A stretch of 12,016 nucleotides of DNA from Hylemonella sp. UBA2468. Its GTDB lineage: Bacteria > Pseudomonadota > Gammaproteobacteria > Burkholderiales > Burkholderiaceae_C. The position numbers and the translations under genes were made by a program. Shown one piece after another: positions 1 to 7,014 of this stretch. How positions within the stretch are numbered: position 1 is the stretch's first letter; each line of letters opens with the position of its first letter. Where the stretch lies: NCBI GenBank assembly GCA_002342165.1, contig DDPM01000070.1:1-12016 (forward strand). Reading direction: 5' to 3'. The notes beneath the pieces were generated by a model, which searched no databases, was not told where the DNA came from, and saw nothing but the letters and a program-made list of their open reading frames with translations.

Positions 1-879
1 CGCTATATCGTGCCGGTGGCAGCTGGCGGCGGCAGCGACATGGTGGGTCGCACAGTGTGCGAGCGCTGGTCTAAAGTTTTGAACCAAACCATAGTGGTGG
101 ACAACCAAGGCGGTGGGGGCGGCGTGATTGCCTGCCAATCTACCGCGCGCGCTGCACCTGATGGCTACACCCTGATGCAGGGCTACGTGGCCACGCACGG
201 CACCAGTCCGGCCACCCGCAAATTGCCTTACGACGCTGTAAAAGACTTCACCCCTGTGGGCATGATTGGCGGCACGCCCAATGTGCTGGTCGTCAATGCA
301 ACATTACCTGTGCAAACGCTCAAAGAATTTGTGGCCTATTTGCGCACCAACCCAGGCCGCGTGAGCTACGGCTCCGCCGGAGCGGGTTCACTGACCCACC
401 TGACCATGGAGCTTTTGAAGCAACAGGTGGACACCTTTATGGTGCACATTCCTTACCGCGGCATTGCACCCGCTTTTACCGACCTGATGGGCGGGCAAAC
501 CCAAGCCATGTTTCCGGGCTTGGCCGCAGCATTGCCGCACATTCGTTCTGGCCGGGTCAGACCGATTGCGGTCACAGGCTTTAAGCGTCACCCTCAGCTC
601 AAAGACACACCTACCATGGAAGAAAGCGGCTTCAAAGGCTTTGATGCCATGCAGTGGTATGGCGTGGTGGGGCCAGCGGGCATGCCAGCTCCCATCGTCA
701 AGCATCTCAACGACACCCTCAACTCGGTGCTGACTGCACCTGACCTTCGAGAAAAACTCTCGGTTGAGGCTGTAGAGCCCATGACCATGAGCCCCGAACA
801 ATTTGGTCAGTACATTCGCACCGACATTGTGCGTTGGACCCAACTGGCCAAGGCGCGCAACATTCAGCTCGACAGCTGA
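1..879 (+). CDS. Bug/TctC-family solute-binding protein (5' partial)
   Basis: The frame is open from base 1, so the start and the expected N-terminal signal peptide lie upstream of the window; 292 codons and a TGA stop are visible. The protein belongs to the Bug (TctC) family, the periplasmic binding proteins of tripartite tricarboxylate transporters, which carry small carboxylates and are greatly expanded in Burkholderiales. Family hallmarks are the first visible strand-loop (PVAAGGGSD), the GGGGG ligand loop after VVDNQ about 35 residues in, the DGYTL motif, and the AGSLTHLTMELL region that opens the second lobe. Complete members have about 320-330 residues, so only the leader and first strand are missing. 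No TctA or TctB membrane gene is visible. The next gene, an MmgE/PrpD protein, starts 38 nt downstream on the same strand, so the two are probably co-transcribed. The ligand is unknown. Confidence 0.9.
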   Translation, partial: RYIVPVAAGGGSDMVGRTVCERWSKVLNQTIVVDNQGGGGGVIACQSTARAAPDGYTLMQGYVATHGTSPATRKLPYDAVKDFTPVGMIGGTPNVLVVNATLPVQTLKEFVAYLRTNPGRVSYGSAGAGSLTHLTMELLKQQVDTFMVHIPYRGIAPAFTDLMGGQTQAMFPGLAAALPHIRSGRVRPIAVTGFKRHPQLKDTPTMEESGFKGFDAMQWYGVVGPAGMPAPIVKHLNDTLNSVLTAPDLREKLSVEAVEPMTMSPEQFGQYIRTDIVRWTQLAKARNIQLDS

Positions 880-905
880 AAACTTCCAATTTATTACTTC
901 AACCC

Positions 906-912
906 AAAAGGA
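906..912 (+). promoter_or_regulatory. Ribosome binding site of the MmgE/PrpD gene
   Basis: AAAAGGA lies 5 nt before the ATG at 918. It is the reason for choosing that start over the in-frame ATG at 834, which sits inside the end of the preceding coding sequence and would add 28 residues that do not resemble the family. Confidence 0.7.
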
Positions 913-917
913 CCTTC

Positions 918-2294
918 ATGGCACGCAATACCCAAGTCAGCGCAGACCACAACGCCCCCCCCATTACCCAAACGCTGGCTCGTTTTGTAGCAACGCACCC
1001 TTCTCGAGGCTGGAGCGATGCGGTAGAGCACGAGGCGCACCGCACCTTTATGAACTGGCTGGGTTGTGCCGTGGGCGCCGCCCAACACGAGACTGCCGAG
1101 GCGGCCTTAGGGGCTGTGCATTTGCTGCAACCCTCTGCCCAAGCCAGTGTGCTGGGGCGCTCTGAAATGGTGGACATGGCCAGCGCGGCCTTGATCAACG
1201 GCATCACATCGCACACCTTTGACTTTGACGACACCCATCTCAAAACCATCATCCACCCTGCTGGTCCTGTGGCTTCTGCCGTTTTGGCTTTAGCCGAAAA
1301 CAAGGGCTTGAGCGGGCGTGCGGTACTGGACGCCTTGGTGCTGGGCATAGAGGTGTCGTGCCGCGTGGGCAACCTCATGTACCCCGAACATTACGACCGC
1401 GGCTGGCACATCACCGGTTCCACCGGCACCTTGGGTGCTGCTGCCGGTTGCGCACGTTTGCTGGGCTTGAACGAGCAGCAAACCGCCATGGCTTTAGGCA
1501 TTGCCTCTTCTCAACCAATAGGCATGCGCGAGCAATTTGGCACCATGACCAAACCCTTCCACCCCGGCGGTGCAGCCCGCGCCGGTTTGATGTCGGCACT
1601 GTTGGCCAGCCAAGGCTTTACTGCCAGCCCCAAGGCGCTGGAAGCACCCCGCGGCATGATTCAAACCATTTCGACCAAATACGCTTGGAACGAAGTGACC
1701 GATGAACTCGGCCAGCGTTTTGAAATTTCGTTCAACACCTATAAGCCCTTTGCCTGCGGCATTGTGATTCACCCCAGCATCGACGCGTGCTCGCAGTTGC
1801 GCGCTCAGGGCGTTACCGCTGATCAGGTGGAACGCATTGAACTCAAGGTGCACTCTCTGGTACTGGAGCTGACCGGCAAAAAAGAACCTGCTGACGGCTT
1901 GCAGGGCAAGTTCAGCGTGTACCACGGCTGTGCTTGTGGACTGATTTTTGGAAAAGCTGGTGAACCTCAGTACGACGACGCCATCGTCAACCGTGAAGAC
2001 ATGGTGGCCTTGCGCCGCAAAGTGGTGGCCACTGTGGACGACTCCATTGACGAAGCCAGCGCCGACGTGACGGCCGTCCTCAAAGATGGCCGCAAAGTGC
2101 ATGTATTTGTCAAAAACGCCATTGGTTCACTAGAAAACCCCATGACAGATGCCATGCTAGAGGGCAAGTTTCATGACCTGTCTGACTCGGTATTGGGCAA
2201 CGCCAAAACCCAGTCTTTGATAGCCGCAGCTTGGGATTTGGCTCAGCTTAAAGATGTGCGAGCTCTAACTGCTTTGGCAAAGCCAGCCAATTAA
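918..2294 (+). CDS. MmgE/PrpD family protein
   Basis: A 458-residue protein of the MmgE/PrpD family, which includes 2-methylcitrate dehydratase (PrpD) and cis-aconitate decarboxylase; many members in Burkholderiales have no known substrate. Family features are DFDDTH at residues 102-107 followed by IIHPAGPVASAVLALAE, the GWH..GSTGTLGAAAGCARLLGL helix that lines the active site, the ARAGLMSALLASQGF segment, and YKPFACGIVIHPSIDA in the second domain. Length matches the usual 450-480 residues. The start follows an AAAAGGA ribosome site. No prpB, prpC or acnD lies nearby, so methylcitrate-cycle PrpD is not supported. The upstream neighbour is a Bug-family binding protein, suggesting uptake and dehydration or isomerisation of a small carboxylate (inference from neighbourhood only). 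Family assignment is firm; the reaction is unassigned. Confidence 0.88.
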   Translation: MARNTQVSADHNAPPITQTLARFVATHPSRGWSDAVEHEAHRTFMNWLGCAVGAAQHETAEAALGAVHLLQPSAQASVLGRSEMVDMASAALINGITSHTFDFDDTHLKTIIHPAGPVASAVLALAENKGLSGRAVLDALVLGIEVSCRVGNLMYPEHYDRGWHITGSTGTLGAAAGCARLLGLNEQQTAMALGIASSQPIGMREQFGTMTKPFHPGGAARAGLMSALLASQGFTASPKALEAPRGMIQTISTKYAWNEVTDELGQRFEISFNTYKPFACGIVIHPSIDACSQLRAQGVTADQVERIELKVHSLVLELTGKKEPADGLQGKFSVYHGCACGLIFGKAGEPQYDDAIVNREDMVALRRKVVATVDDSIDEASADVTAVLKDGRKVHVFVKNAIGSLENPMTDAMLEGKFHDLSDSVLGNAKTQSLIAAAWDLAQLKDVRALTALAKPAN

Positions 2295-2318
2295 GCCAAG
2301 TTGTATGAGATTGAGATT

Positions 2319-2341
2319 TCACAAGGCTAAACGCCTTGTGA
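2319..2341. terminator. Hairpin between convergent genes, possible weak terminator
   Basis: A perfect 9-bp stem (TCACAAGGC pairing with GCCTTGTGA) closes a 5-nt loop (TAAAC). It sits between the end of the MmgE/PrpD gene and the ABC permease, and one arm plus the loop overlap the permease stop codon (TAG at 2329-2327, minus strand). No U-run follows on either strand, so it is not a canonical intrinsic terminator. It may block readthrough weakly or protect 3' ends. Confidence 0.4.
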
Positions 2342-3094
2342 CCCGCGGTGCGCCCAGCCGGTGGTTTGCTTTTCAATACGGCTGAACAGCTCATACATCA
2401 GCATGGCCATGGCTCCCACCACCACAAGACCGGCAAAAGCCAGGCCCATTTGCATGGACGATCCAGCAGAAATAAGCAAGTAACCAATGCCCTCGTTGGC
2501 GGCCGTCATTTCGGACACCGTGGTACCCACAAAAGCCAAGGTGATGGCCACTTTGAGTGAGCCATAAAAATAAGGCATGGATCTGGGTAAACCCACCTTA
2601 ACCAATACATCCCAGCGCTTGGCACCCAATACCCGCAACACGTCTTCCAGCTCGGGCTCAAGCGTCGCAAGCCCAGTGGCAATATTGACCATGATGGGAA
2701 AGAAGCTGATTAAAAAAGCTGTCAGGATGGCGGGGCCGACCCCGATACCAAACCACACCACCAAAATAGGCACAAAGGCAGCCTTGGGTAAGGCATTGAA
2801 TGCGGTCATCAAAGGATAAACAGCCGAGTAAGCAACGCGAGAGCTGCCGATGACAAACCCCAAAAGCACGCCCACGATAATGGCCAATCCAAAACCAGCC
2901 ATGGTGACCCAGTAAGTTCGCCAAGCGTGGCCTGCAATGGTGGGCGCATGTTCAAGAAGTTGAGCCCAAATACGCAAAGGGCTTGGGAAGATAAATTCTG
3001 AGACATTGAAAGCCCAGCACACCAACTGCCACAGGCCCAACACAGCAAACAAAAGCAACCAAGGGGACCATTTTTCAAATTGTTGGGTGTTCAT
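2327..3094 (-). CDS. ABC transporter permease (SsuC/TauC/ThiX type)
   Basis: A 255-residue inner-membrane permease of the nitrate/sulfonate/taurine/HMP importer family. About six hydrophobic segments are visible, beginning near residues 11-30, 64-84, 95-115 and 117-137, with the last near 222-241. The cytoplasmic EAA coupling loop is at about 149-170 (ELEDVLRVLGAKRWDVLVKVGLP) and would dock to the ATPase. The ATG at 3094 gives the usual family length; the longer in-frame option starts at a TTG (3166) inside the ATPase gene and adds an unconvincing leader. I see no good ribosome site, so translation is probably coupled to the ATPase gene, whose stop is 7 nt upstream. It is the last gene of the puuE-led unit. 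Substrate is unknown; context suggests a purine-derived compound. Confidence 0.88.
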   Translation of the reverse strand: MNTQQFEKWSPWLLLFAVLGLWQLVCWAFNVSEFIFPSPLRIWAQLLEHAPTIAGHAWRTYWVTMAGFGLAIIVGVLLGFVIGSSRVAYSAVYPLMTAFNALPKAAFVPILVVWFGIGVGPAILTAFLISFFPIMVNIATGLATLEPELEDVLRVLGAKRWDVLVKVGLPRSMPYFYGSLKVAITLAFVGTTVSEMTAANEGIGYLLISAGSSMQMGLAFAGLVVVGAMAMLMYELFSRIEKQTTGWAHRGSQGV

Positions 3095-3101
3095 AGAAAG
3101 G

Positions 3102-3914
3102 TCAGGCAACGGCTGTTTGACGAATGGCCCCAATATGCCCGCGCAACTCGTGCACGATATCGCCAAACTCCTTGGAGTACGTCACTTCCAAGTCGCGGGG
3201 GCGCGGCAGATTGATGTGACGTTGCACCACAAATCGGCCGGGGCGTTTGCTCATGACATAAACCGTATCGGCCAGAAAAACCGATTCCCGCAGATCGTGG
3301 GTGACCAAAATCACATTGAACTTTTGACGGGCATGCAAGTCGCGCAAAGTGCACCACAACTCTTCGCGGGTAAATGCGTCCAGCGCTCCAAAGGGTTCAT
3401 CAAGCAACAGCATTTGAGGCTCATGGATAAGAGCACGGCAAATACTGGCGCGCTGCTGCATGCCACCTGAAAGCTGCCAAGGAAACTTGTCCTCGTATCC
3501 ACCCAGCCCTACGCTTTGAAGCAACTGTCGTGCACGCTCCGCAAACTCCTTGCGTTTGGTCTTGAACTCACTGCGGTAAGGTTCCACAATTTCTAAGGGC
3601 AACAACACGTTGTCCAAGGTGGTGCGCCAAGGCAACAAGGAGGATGCCTGAAACGCCATACCACTGATTTTCAGCGGGCCTGTTACCGCTTGGCCACCGA
3701 TGGTGATTTGACCCTTGCTAGGCATTTTCAGGCCAGTGGCCAGCTTCATGAAGGTGGACTTGCCGCATCCGGAAGGACCCACAATGGCAATGAACTCGCC
3801 CTGTTTGATTTTGAGGTCAATGGCTTCTACCGCAAAATTTTGCTCAGCTAGCAATTCTGCGTTGTAAGCCAACCAAACATCTTGAAAATCAACGAACCAG
3901 GACGCGTCGCTCAT
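3102..3914 (-). CDS. ABC transporter ATP-binding protein (SsuB/TauB type)
   Basis: A 270-residue nucleotide-binding subunit. All catalytic motifs are intact and in order: Walker A GPSGCGKST (46-54), Q-loop Gln89 in AFQASSLLPWRT, signature LSGGMQQR (148-155), Walker B MLLLDEPFGALD (168-179) and the switch His206 in VTHD. The LLPW..T..NV stretch and the DEPFGALDAFTREELW region are typical of the SsuB/TauB/NrtD group. It hydrolyses ATP on the cytoplasmic face to drive import by the neighbouring permease. Its ATG is 14 nt after the stop of the binding-protein gene and its stop is 7 nt before the permease start, so the three form one operon. No strong Shine-Dalgarno precedes the ATG. The ATPase gives no information on substrate. 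Confidence 0.93.
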   Translation of the reverse strand: MSDASWFVDFQDVWLAYNAELLAEQNFAVEAIDLKIKQGEFIAIVGPSGCGKSTFMKLATGLKMPSKGQITIGGQAVTGPLKISGMAFQASSLLPWRTTLDNVLLPLEIVEPYRSEFKTKRKEFAERARQLLQSVGLGGYEDKFPWQLSGGMQQRASICRALIHEPQMLLLDEPFGALDAFTREELWCTLRDLHARQKFNVILVTHDLRESVFLADTVYVMSKRPGRFVVQRHINLPRPRDLEVTYSKEFGDIVHELRGHIGAIRQTAVA

Positions 3915-3928
3915 GCAAAGTTACGCGC

Positions 3929-4981
3929 TTATTTTTTAGCGGGTGCAGGCAAAATATTCAGCTCTTTGGCACTAGGCAAAAAGCTACCATTCCAAATGGT
4001 ATCCGCATTCACGCGGTTTTTGGTGGCAAATGCATCCGACACCTGACTGGCCATTAGCGACAAACGGGGCGCATTGATCTGGCCAAAGCCTTCCGCACGG
4101 GCATCGGGGCTGGCAATCACTGAATCAATCGCCATTTTGAGGCGACGTGTTTCCATGTCTACATTGATGATGCCGTCACGTTGTTTGACGAATTCAATCG
4201 CAGCCGCAGGTTGTGCCATGACATCCTTGGCGCCTTTGGTGAACGCACTCAGAAAGGCCTTGATGGCACCAGGGTTTTCCTTGATCAGCTTGGGGCTGAC
4301 GATGATGGCATTTCCATAGAGCTTGACGCCGAAATCAGGGTAAGGAAGCACCACCACATCTTCTCCTTTCACGCCGCGCGCTTCGAGGTTGAGAAGGGAG
4401 GTAAATGAGAATCCGGTGATGGCGTCAATATCGCCCCGCACCAACATGGTTTCGCGCAAGGGGGGGTCCATAGCCGTCCAAGACACGTTGGTGACGTTGT
4501 TGGCCTTTTGGAAAATTGGAAAAGCTCGGCGACCTGCATCAAATACAGGGGCACCCAGCTTTTTTCCCGTCAAGTCCGCAGGGGTTTTGATACCCGATTT
4601 TTTGAGCGCCAACACAGCAGCAGGCGTGTTGTTGTAAACCATCATCACCGCCACTGGCTTGTTGGGGGCATCTGGATTGTTGGCATGAAACTCCATGAGT
4701 GCAGCCAAGTCGGCAAAGCCAATGTCGTAACTGCCAGAAGCCACACGGGTGACCGCGCCACCCGAGCCATTGCCAGCATCCACGGTCACGTCTAATCCGG
4801 CAGCCTTGAAATACCCTTTGGCGGCAGGCAAAACAAATAAAGCGGCAGGGCCCTCAAAGCGCCAGTCGAGCTGAAATTTAATGGGGGTTAAGGCTTGAGC
4901 ACTTGCCAAACCTGCACCAGCGGCCAAACTCGTGCCCAAAATAAAGGCGCAAGCAGATTGAATAAATGTTCGTTTGTTCAT
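3929..4981 (-). CDS. ABC transporter substrate-binding protein, NMT1/SsuA/ThiY-like
   Basis: A 350-residue periplasmic binding protein. The N-terminus is a clear Sec signal peptide: MNKR, a hydrophobic core to about residue 25, then LASAQA with likely cleavage after Ala28 or Ala30. Mature features are typical of the NMT1/THI5-like and SsuA families: KFQLDWRFEGPAALFVLPAAKGYF at the start, the AGLDVTVDAGNGSGGAVTRVASGSYDIGFAD region with the ligand loop, and a lobe-2 GFSFTSLLNLEARG segment. The ATG at 4981 is preceded by TGGAG at a 6-nt spacing; a longer in-frame TTG start at 5017 would put extra residues before the signal peptide. It follows the puuE-uraD fusion by about 95 nt and precedes the ATPase by 14 nt. 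The family binds sulfonates, nitrate or pyrimidine precursors; in a urate operon a ureide, purine or hydantoin-like ligand is plausible (inference). Confidence 0.88.
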   Translation of the reverse strand: MNKRTFIQSACAFILGTSLAAGAGLASAQALTPIKFQLDWRFEGPAALFVLPAAKGYFKAAGLDVTVDAGNGSGGAVTRVASGSYDIGFADLAALMEFHANNPDAPNKPVAVMMVYNNTPAAVLALKKSGIKTPADLTGKKLGAPVFDAGRRAFPIFQKANNVTNVSWTAMDPPLRETMLVRGDIDAITGFSFTSLLNLEARGVKGEDVVVLPYPDFGVKLYGNAIIVSPKLIKENPGAIKAFLSAFTKGAKDVMAQPAAAIEFVKQRDGIINVDMETRRLKMAIDSVIASPDARAEGFGQINAPRLSLMASQVSDAFATKNRVNADTIWNGSFLPSAKELNILPAPAKK

Positions 4982-4987
4982 GGCAAG

Positions 4988-4992
4988 CTCCA
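4988..4992 (-). promoter_or_regulatory. Ribosome binding site of the ABC substrate-binding protein
   Basis: TGGAG on the minus strand, 6 nt before the ATG at 4981. It supports the start directly at the signal peptide (MNKR) rather than the upstream TTG at 5017. Confidence 0.65.
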
Positions 4993-5025
4993 GTAATGAA
5001 AACAACATATTGATCAATGTAACTG

Positions 5026-5048
5026 AAAAAAAAGGGCGATTGCCTTTT
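5026..5048 (-). terminator. Weak terminator-like hairpin between puuE-uraD and the ABC genes
   Basis: Read on the minus strand, AAAAGG pairs with CCTTTT around a 7-nt loop; a GGC/GCC core with a 4-nt loop and a bulged C is the alternative fold. Residual Ts follow, from a run of eight in total. It starts about 28 nt after the stop of the fusion gene. The stem is mostly A-U, so at best it is a partial terminator or attenuator that lowers expression of the downstream transporter genes. Confidence 0.3.
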
Positions 5049-5076
5049 CTGCAACCGCATCAATAAACAAGCAAGT

Positions 5077-6567
5077 TTAATGCCGGTCCGCTACCAAGTC
5101 ATCCAACCTGAAACGCCCAATTTTGTAAATTTGGTTCAAACACTCTTGCCTTTCGGCATCTGGCGAGTTGTGAAGCCTTTGCTCAAACAAGGTCATGATG
5201 CTGTGACGCGTGTGACCACGCACCGCCACAATGAACGGAAAGCCAAACTTGGCGTTGTAAGCCGAATTGAGGCGATGCAGGACTTCAAATTCTTGCGGCG
5301 AGCATAGGCTCAAGCCCGCTCCGGCTTGTTCACGGGTGGATTCTTCTGTTAATTCACCGCGAATGGCCGCCTTGCCCGCCAACTCTGGATGGGCCCGTAT
5401 CAGCTCAAGTTGGGCTTGCTGGCCAGCAGCCTCGATGGCGGCCACCATCGCGCTATGAAGGCCCGCCACAGAATCAAATGGTCTGCATGAAGCAACATTC
5501 TTGGCCACCCAAGGTGAGCTTTCAAATACGGCGCCAAGGTGTCGCACCAGTTCTGACTCAGTCCAGGTGTTGACTTCTGAAATGCTGAACTTTGGGGTTC
5601 GAGAAAAAGGGTGGGTCTGCTTCCAATGCCGAGCTATGTCAATTCGGCGGCATACCCACACCTGTTCATGCGACTGCACGTAATCCAGAAATTTTTGCAA
5701 GCCCCTGAAACGACCCGGGCGCCCCAGCAAGCGGCAATGCATGCCGACCGACAACATTTTGGGGCGATCCAGCCCTTTCGGATCGCCTTCTGCGTAAAGC
5801 ACATCAAAGCTGTCTTTCAGGTAGTCAAAAAAGTGGTCGCCAGTATTAAAGCCTTGTGGCGTTGCAAAGCGCATGTCGTTAGCGTCCAGCGTGTAGGGCA
5901 CCACCAAATGGGGCTTGACCTCGCCAGAGCTGGTCTGTACTTCAGTCCAAAACGGAAGGTCGTCGCCATAGTAGTCGGCGTCGTATTCCAAACCACCGTG
6001 CTCCACCACCAAACGGCGGGTATTGGGTGAGTCGCGACCGGTGTACCAGCCCAAGGGCATTTGGCCGGTAAGTTCTTGAATCACTTGCAAGCCCTTGTGC
6101 AGGTGTTTGCGTTCCGTGGCTTCGTCCATGTGCTGGTAATGAATCCAGCGCCAGCCGTGGCAGGCAATTTCGTGCCCCAGCTTAACAAACGCTTTCGTGA
6201 GCTCGGGGTGGCGCTGCAAGGCCATGGACACGCCGAACACTGTGAGCGGCCAACCGCGCTTATCAAACTCCCGAAGCAGGCGCCATACGCCTGCGCGTGA
6301 GCCGTATTCGTAGATCGACTCCATCGACATGTGGCGCGCCTCGTAGGCGGCAGCGCCCACGATTTCCGATAAAAACTGTTCGGAAGTGGGGTCGCCATGC
6401 AAGACATTGTTCTCAGCGCCCTCTTCATAATTCAGCACAAACTGAACCGCAATGCGAGCACCCCGTGGCCATAGTGCATGGGGTACATCTTGCCCATAGC
6501 CCACCAGGTCTCGGGGGTAAGCTTTAGGGTCGGCAACTGGTTGGGCGTTTGAATCTGGTGCGGTCAT
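5077..6567 (-). CDS. puuE: Fused allantoinase (PuuE) / OHCU decarboxylase (UraD)
   Basis: A 496-residue bifunctional protein from the ATG at 6567. Residues about 30-315 are a PuuE-type allantoinase of the polysaccharide-deacetylase (NodB) fold: VLNYEEGAENNVLHGD, SMESIYEYGSRAGVWRLLREF, GHEIACHGWRWIHYQ and the GWYTGRDSPNTRRLVVEHGG block. It hydrolyses allantoin to allantoate and is unrelated to the metal-dependent AllB. Residues about 330-490 are OHCU decarboxylase (UraD), with catalytic His in RAHPELAGKA (His393), EESTREQAGAGL, FPFIVAVRG and IYKIGRFRL near the end. That half converts OHCU to S-allantoin, the step before allantoinase. The linker is near 317-330. A TTG at 6597 would add 10 residues; I prefer the ATG because the TTG abuts a palindromic operator, though neither has a clear ribosome site. 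It leads the ABC transporter genes and diverges from hiuH. Confidence 0.92.
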   Translation of the reverse strand: MTAPDSNAQPVADPKAYPRDLVGYGQDVPHALWPRGARIAVQFVLNYEEGAENNVLHGDPTSEQFLSEIVGAAAYEARHMSMESIYEYGSRAGVWRLLREFDKRGWPLTVFGVSMALQRHPELTKAFVKLGHEIACHGWRWIHYQHMDEATERKHLHKGLQVIQELTGQMPLGWYTGRDSPNTRRLVVEHGGLEYDADYYGDDLPFWTEVQTSSGEVKPHLVVPYTLDANDMRFATPQGFNTGDHFFDYLKDSFDVLYAEGDPKGLDRPKMLSVGMHCRLLGRPGRFRGLQKFLDYVQSHEQVWVCRRIDIARHWKQTHPFSRTPKFSISEVNTWTESELVRHLGAVFESSPWVAKNVASCRPFDSVAGLHSAMVAAIEAAGQQAQLELIRAHPELAGKAAIRGELTEESTREQAGAGLSLCSPQEFEVLHRLNSAYNAKFGFPFIVAVRGHTRHSIMTLFEQRLHNSPDAERQECLNQIYKIGRFRLDDLVADRH

Positions 6568-6598
6568 ATGTGGGCTGGGGTGATCAGGTGTAGACAAA

Positions 6599-6611
6599 AT
6601 TCACGGTGAAT
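6599..6611. promoter_or_regulatory. Perfect inverted repeat in the puuE/hiuH divergent region, candidate operator
   Basis: ATTCAC-G-GTGAAT is a perfect 6-1-6 inverted repeat in the 93-nt intergenic region between the two divergent halves of the urate pathway. It overlaps the proposed -35 box of hiuH and lies 32 nt upstream of the puuE-uraD ATG, so one bound regulator could control both directions. I do not recognise the motif as a known HucR, PecS, AllR or Fur site. No regulator gene is in the window. Confidence 0.45.
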
Positions 6612-6629
6612 CATGCCTTCTACTATGAT
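6600..6629 (+). promoter_or_regulatory. Candidate sigma-70 promoter of the hiuH-puuD-alc-allA unit
   Basis: A -10 box TATGAT (6624-6629) is 18 nt downstream of TTCACG (6600-6605), a moderate -35 match. The ATG of hiuH follows 31 nt after the -10. The -35 lies inside the 6599-6611 inverted repeat, which would suit repression. The -10 is the stronger part of the evidence. Confidence 0.4.
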
Positions 6630-6660
6630 GAAAGCTTAAAACATTTGAGATCCAACTGGA

Positions 6661-7014
6661 ATGGGCCGTATCACCACTCACGTTCTTGACACCTCGATCG
6701 GCAAGCCCGGCCGGGACATTGCCGTGGCGCTTTACAGACTCGAAGGTGACGGGCGCACGCCCCTAGCCACGACTCGCACCAACTCTGATGGCCGCTGCGA
6801 CCAACCGCTGCTGGAAGGCGACAACATGCAGCCCGGCGTGTATGAGCTGGACTTTCATGTAGGCGTGTACTTTGCCAAGCAAGACACCTCTGAAACAGCT
6901 CTGCCTTTTCTAGACCGGGTCACTTTACGTTTTGGAGTGGCCAAAGCTCAAGAGCACTATCATGTACCTTTGTTGGTTACCCCTTGGAGTTATTCAACCT
7001 ACAGGGGTTCTTAA
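6661..7014 (+). CDS. hiuH: 5-hydroxyisourate hydrolase
   Basis: A 117-residue transthyretin-related protein that hydrolyses 5-hydroxyisourate to OHCU, the second step of urate breakdown. The active-site set is intact: His7 in THVLD, Arg45 in DGRCDQPL, His101 in HYHVPLLVTPW, and the diagnostic C-terminal YRGS (114-117), which separates the enzyme from hormone-binding transthyretin. Length matches bacterial HiuH (110-120 residues), and no periplasmic signal peptide is present, so it is cytosolic, probably a homotetramer as in the family. It is the first gene of the plus-strand urate unit, with a candidate promoter just upstream, and it diverges from the puuE-uraD fusion, which performs the next step. 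The ribosome site is weak. puuD follows after a 107-nt gap in which I see no gene. Confidence 0.95.
   Translation: MGRITTHVLDTSIGKPGRDIAVALYRLEGDGRTPLATTRTNSDGRCDQPLLEGDNMQPGVYELDFHVGVYFAKQDTSETALPFLDRVTLRFGVAKAQEHYHVPLLVTPWSYSTYRGS

Noticed and set aside
388..843. Antisense open frame opposite the Bug-family gene
   Set aside because: It mirrors a well-supported binding-protein gene and has biased composition without recognisable motifs.
1494..2102. Long antisense open frame (about 200 codons) opposite the MmgE/PrpD gene
   Set aside because: The sense strand encodes a clear full-length family protein here. The antisense translation is rich in His, Ala and Gly with no recognisable domain, as expected of a shadow frame in GC-rich coding DNA.
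6568..6597. Upstream TTG start for the puuE-uraD fusion
   Set aside because: It adds ten low-complexity residues, lacks a ribosome site, and starts one base from the candidate operator; the ATG at 6567 is more economical, though not proven.
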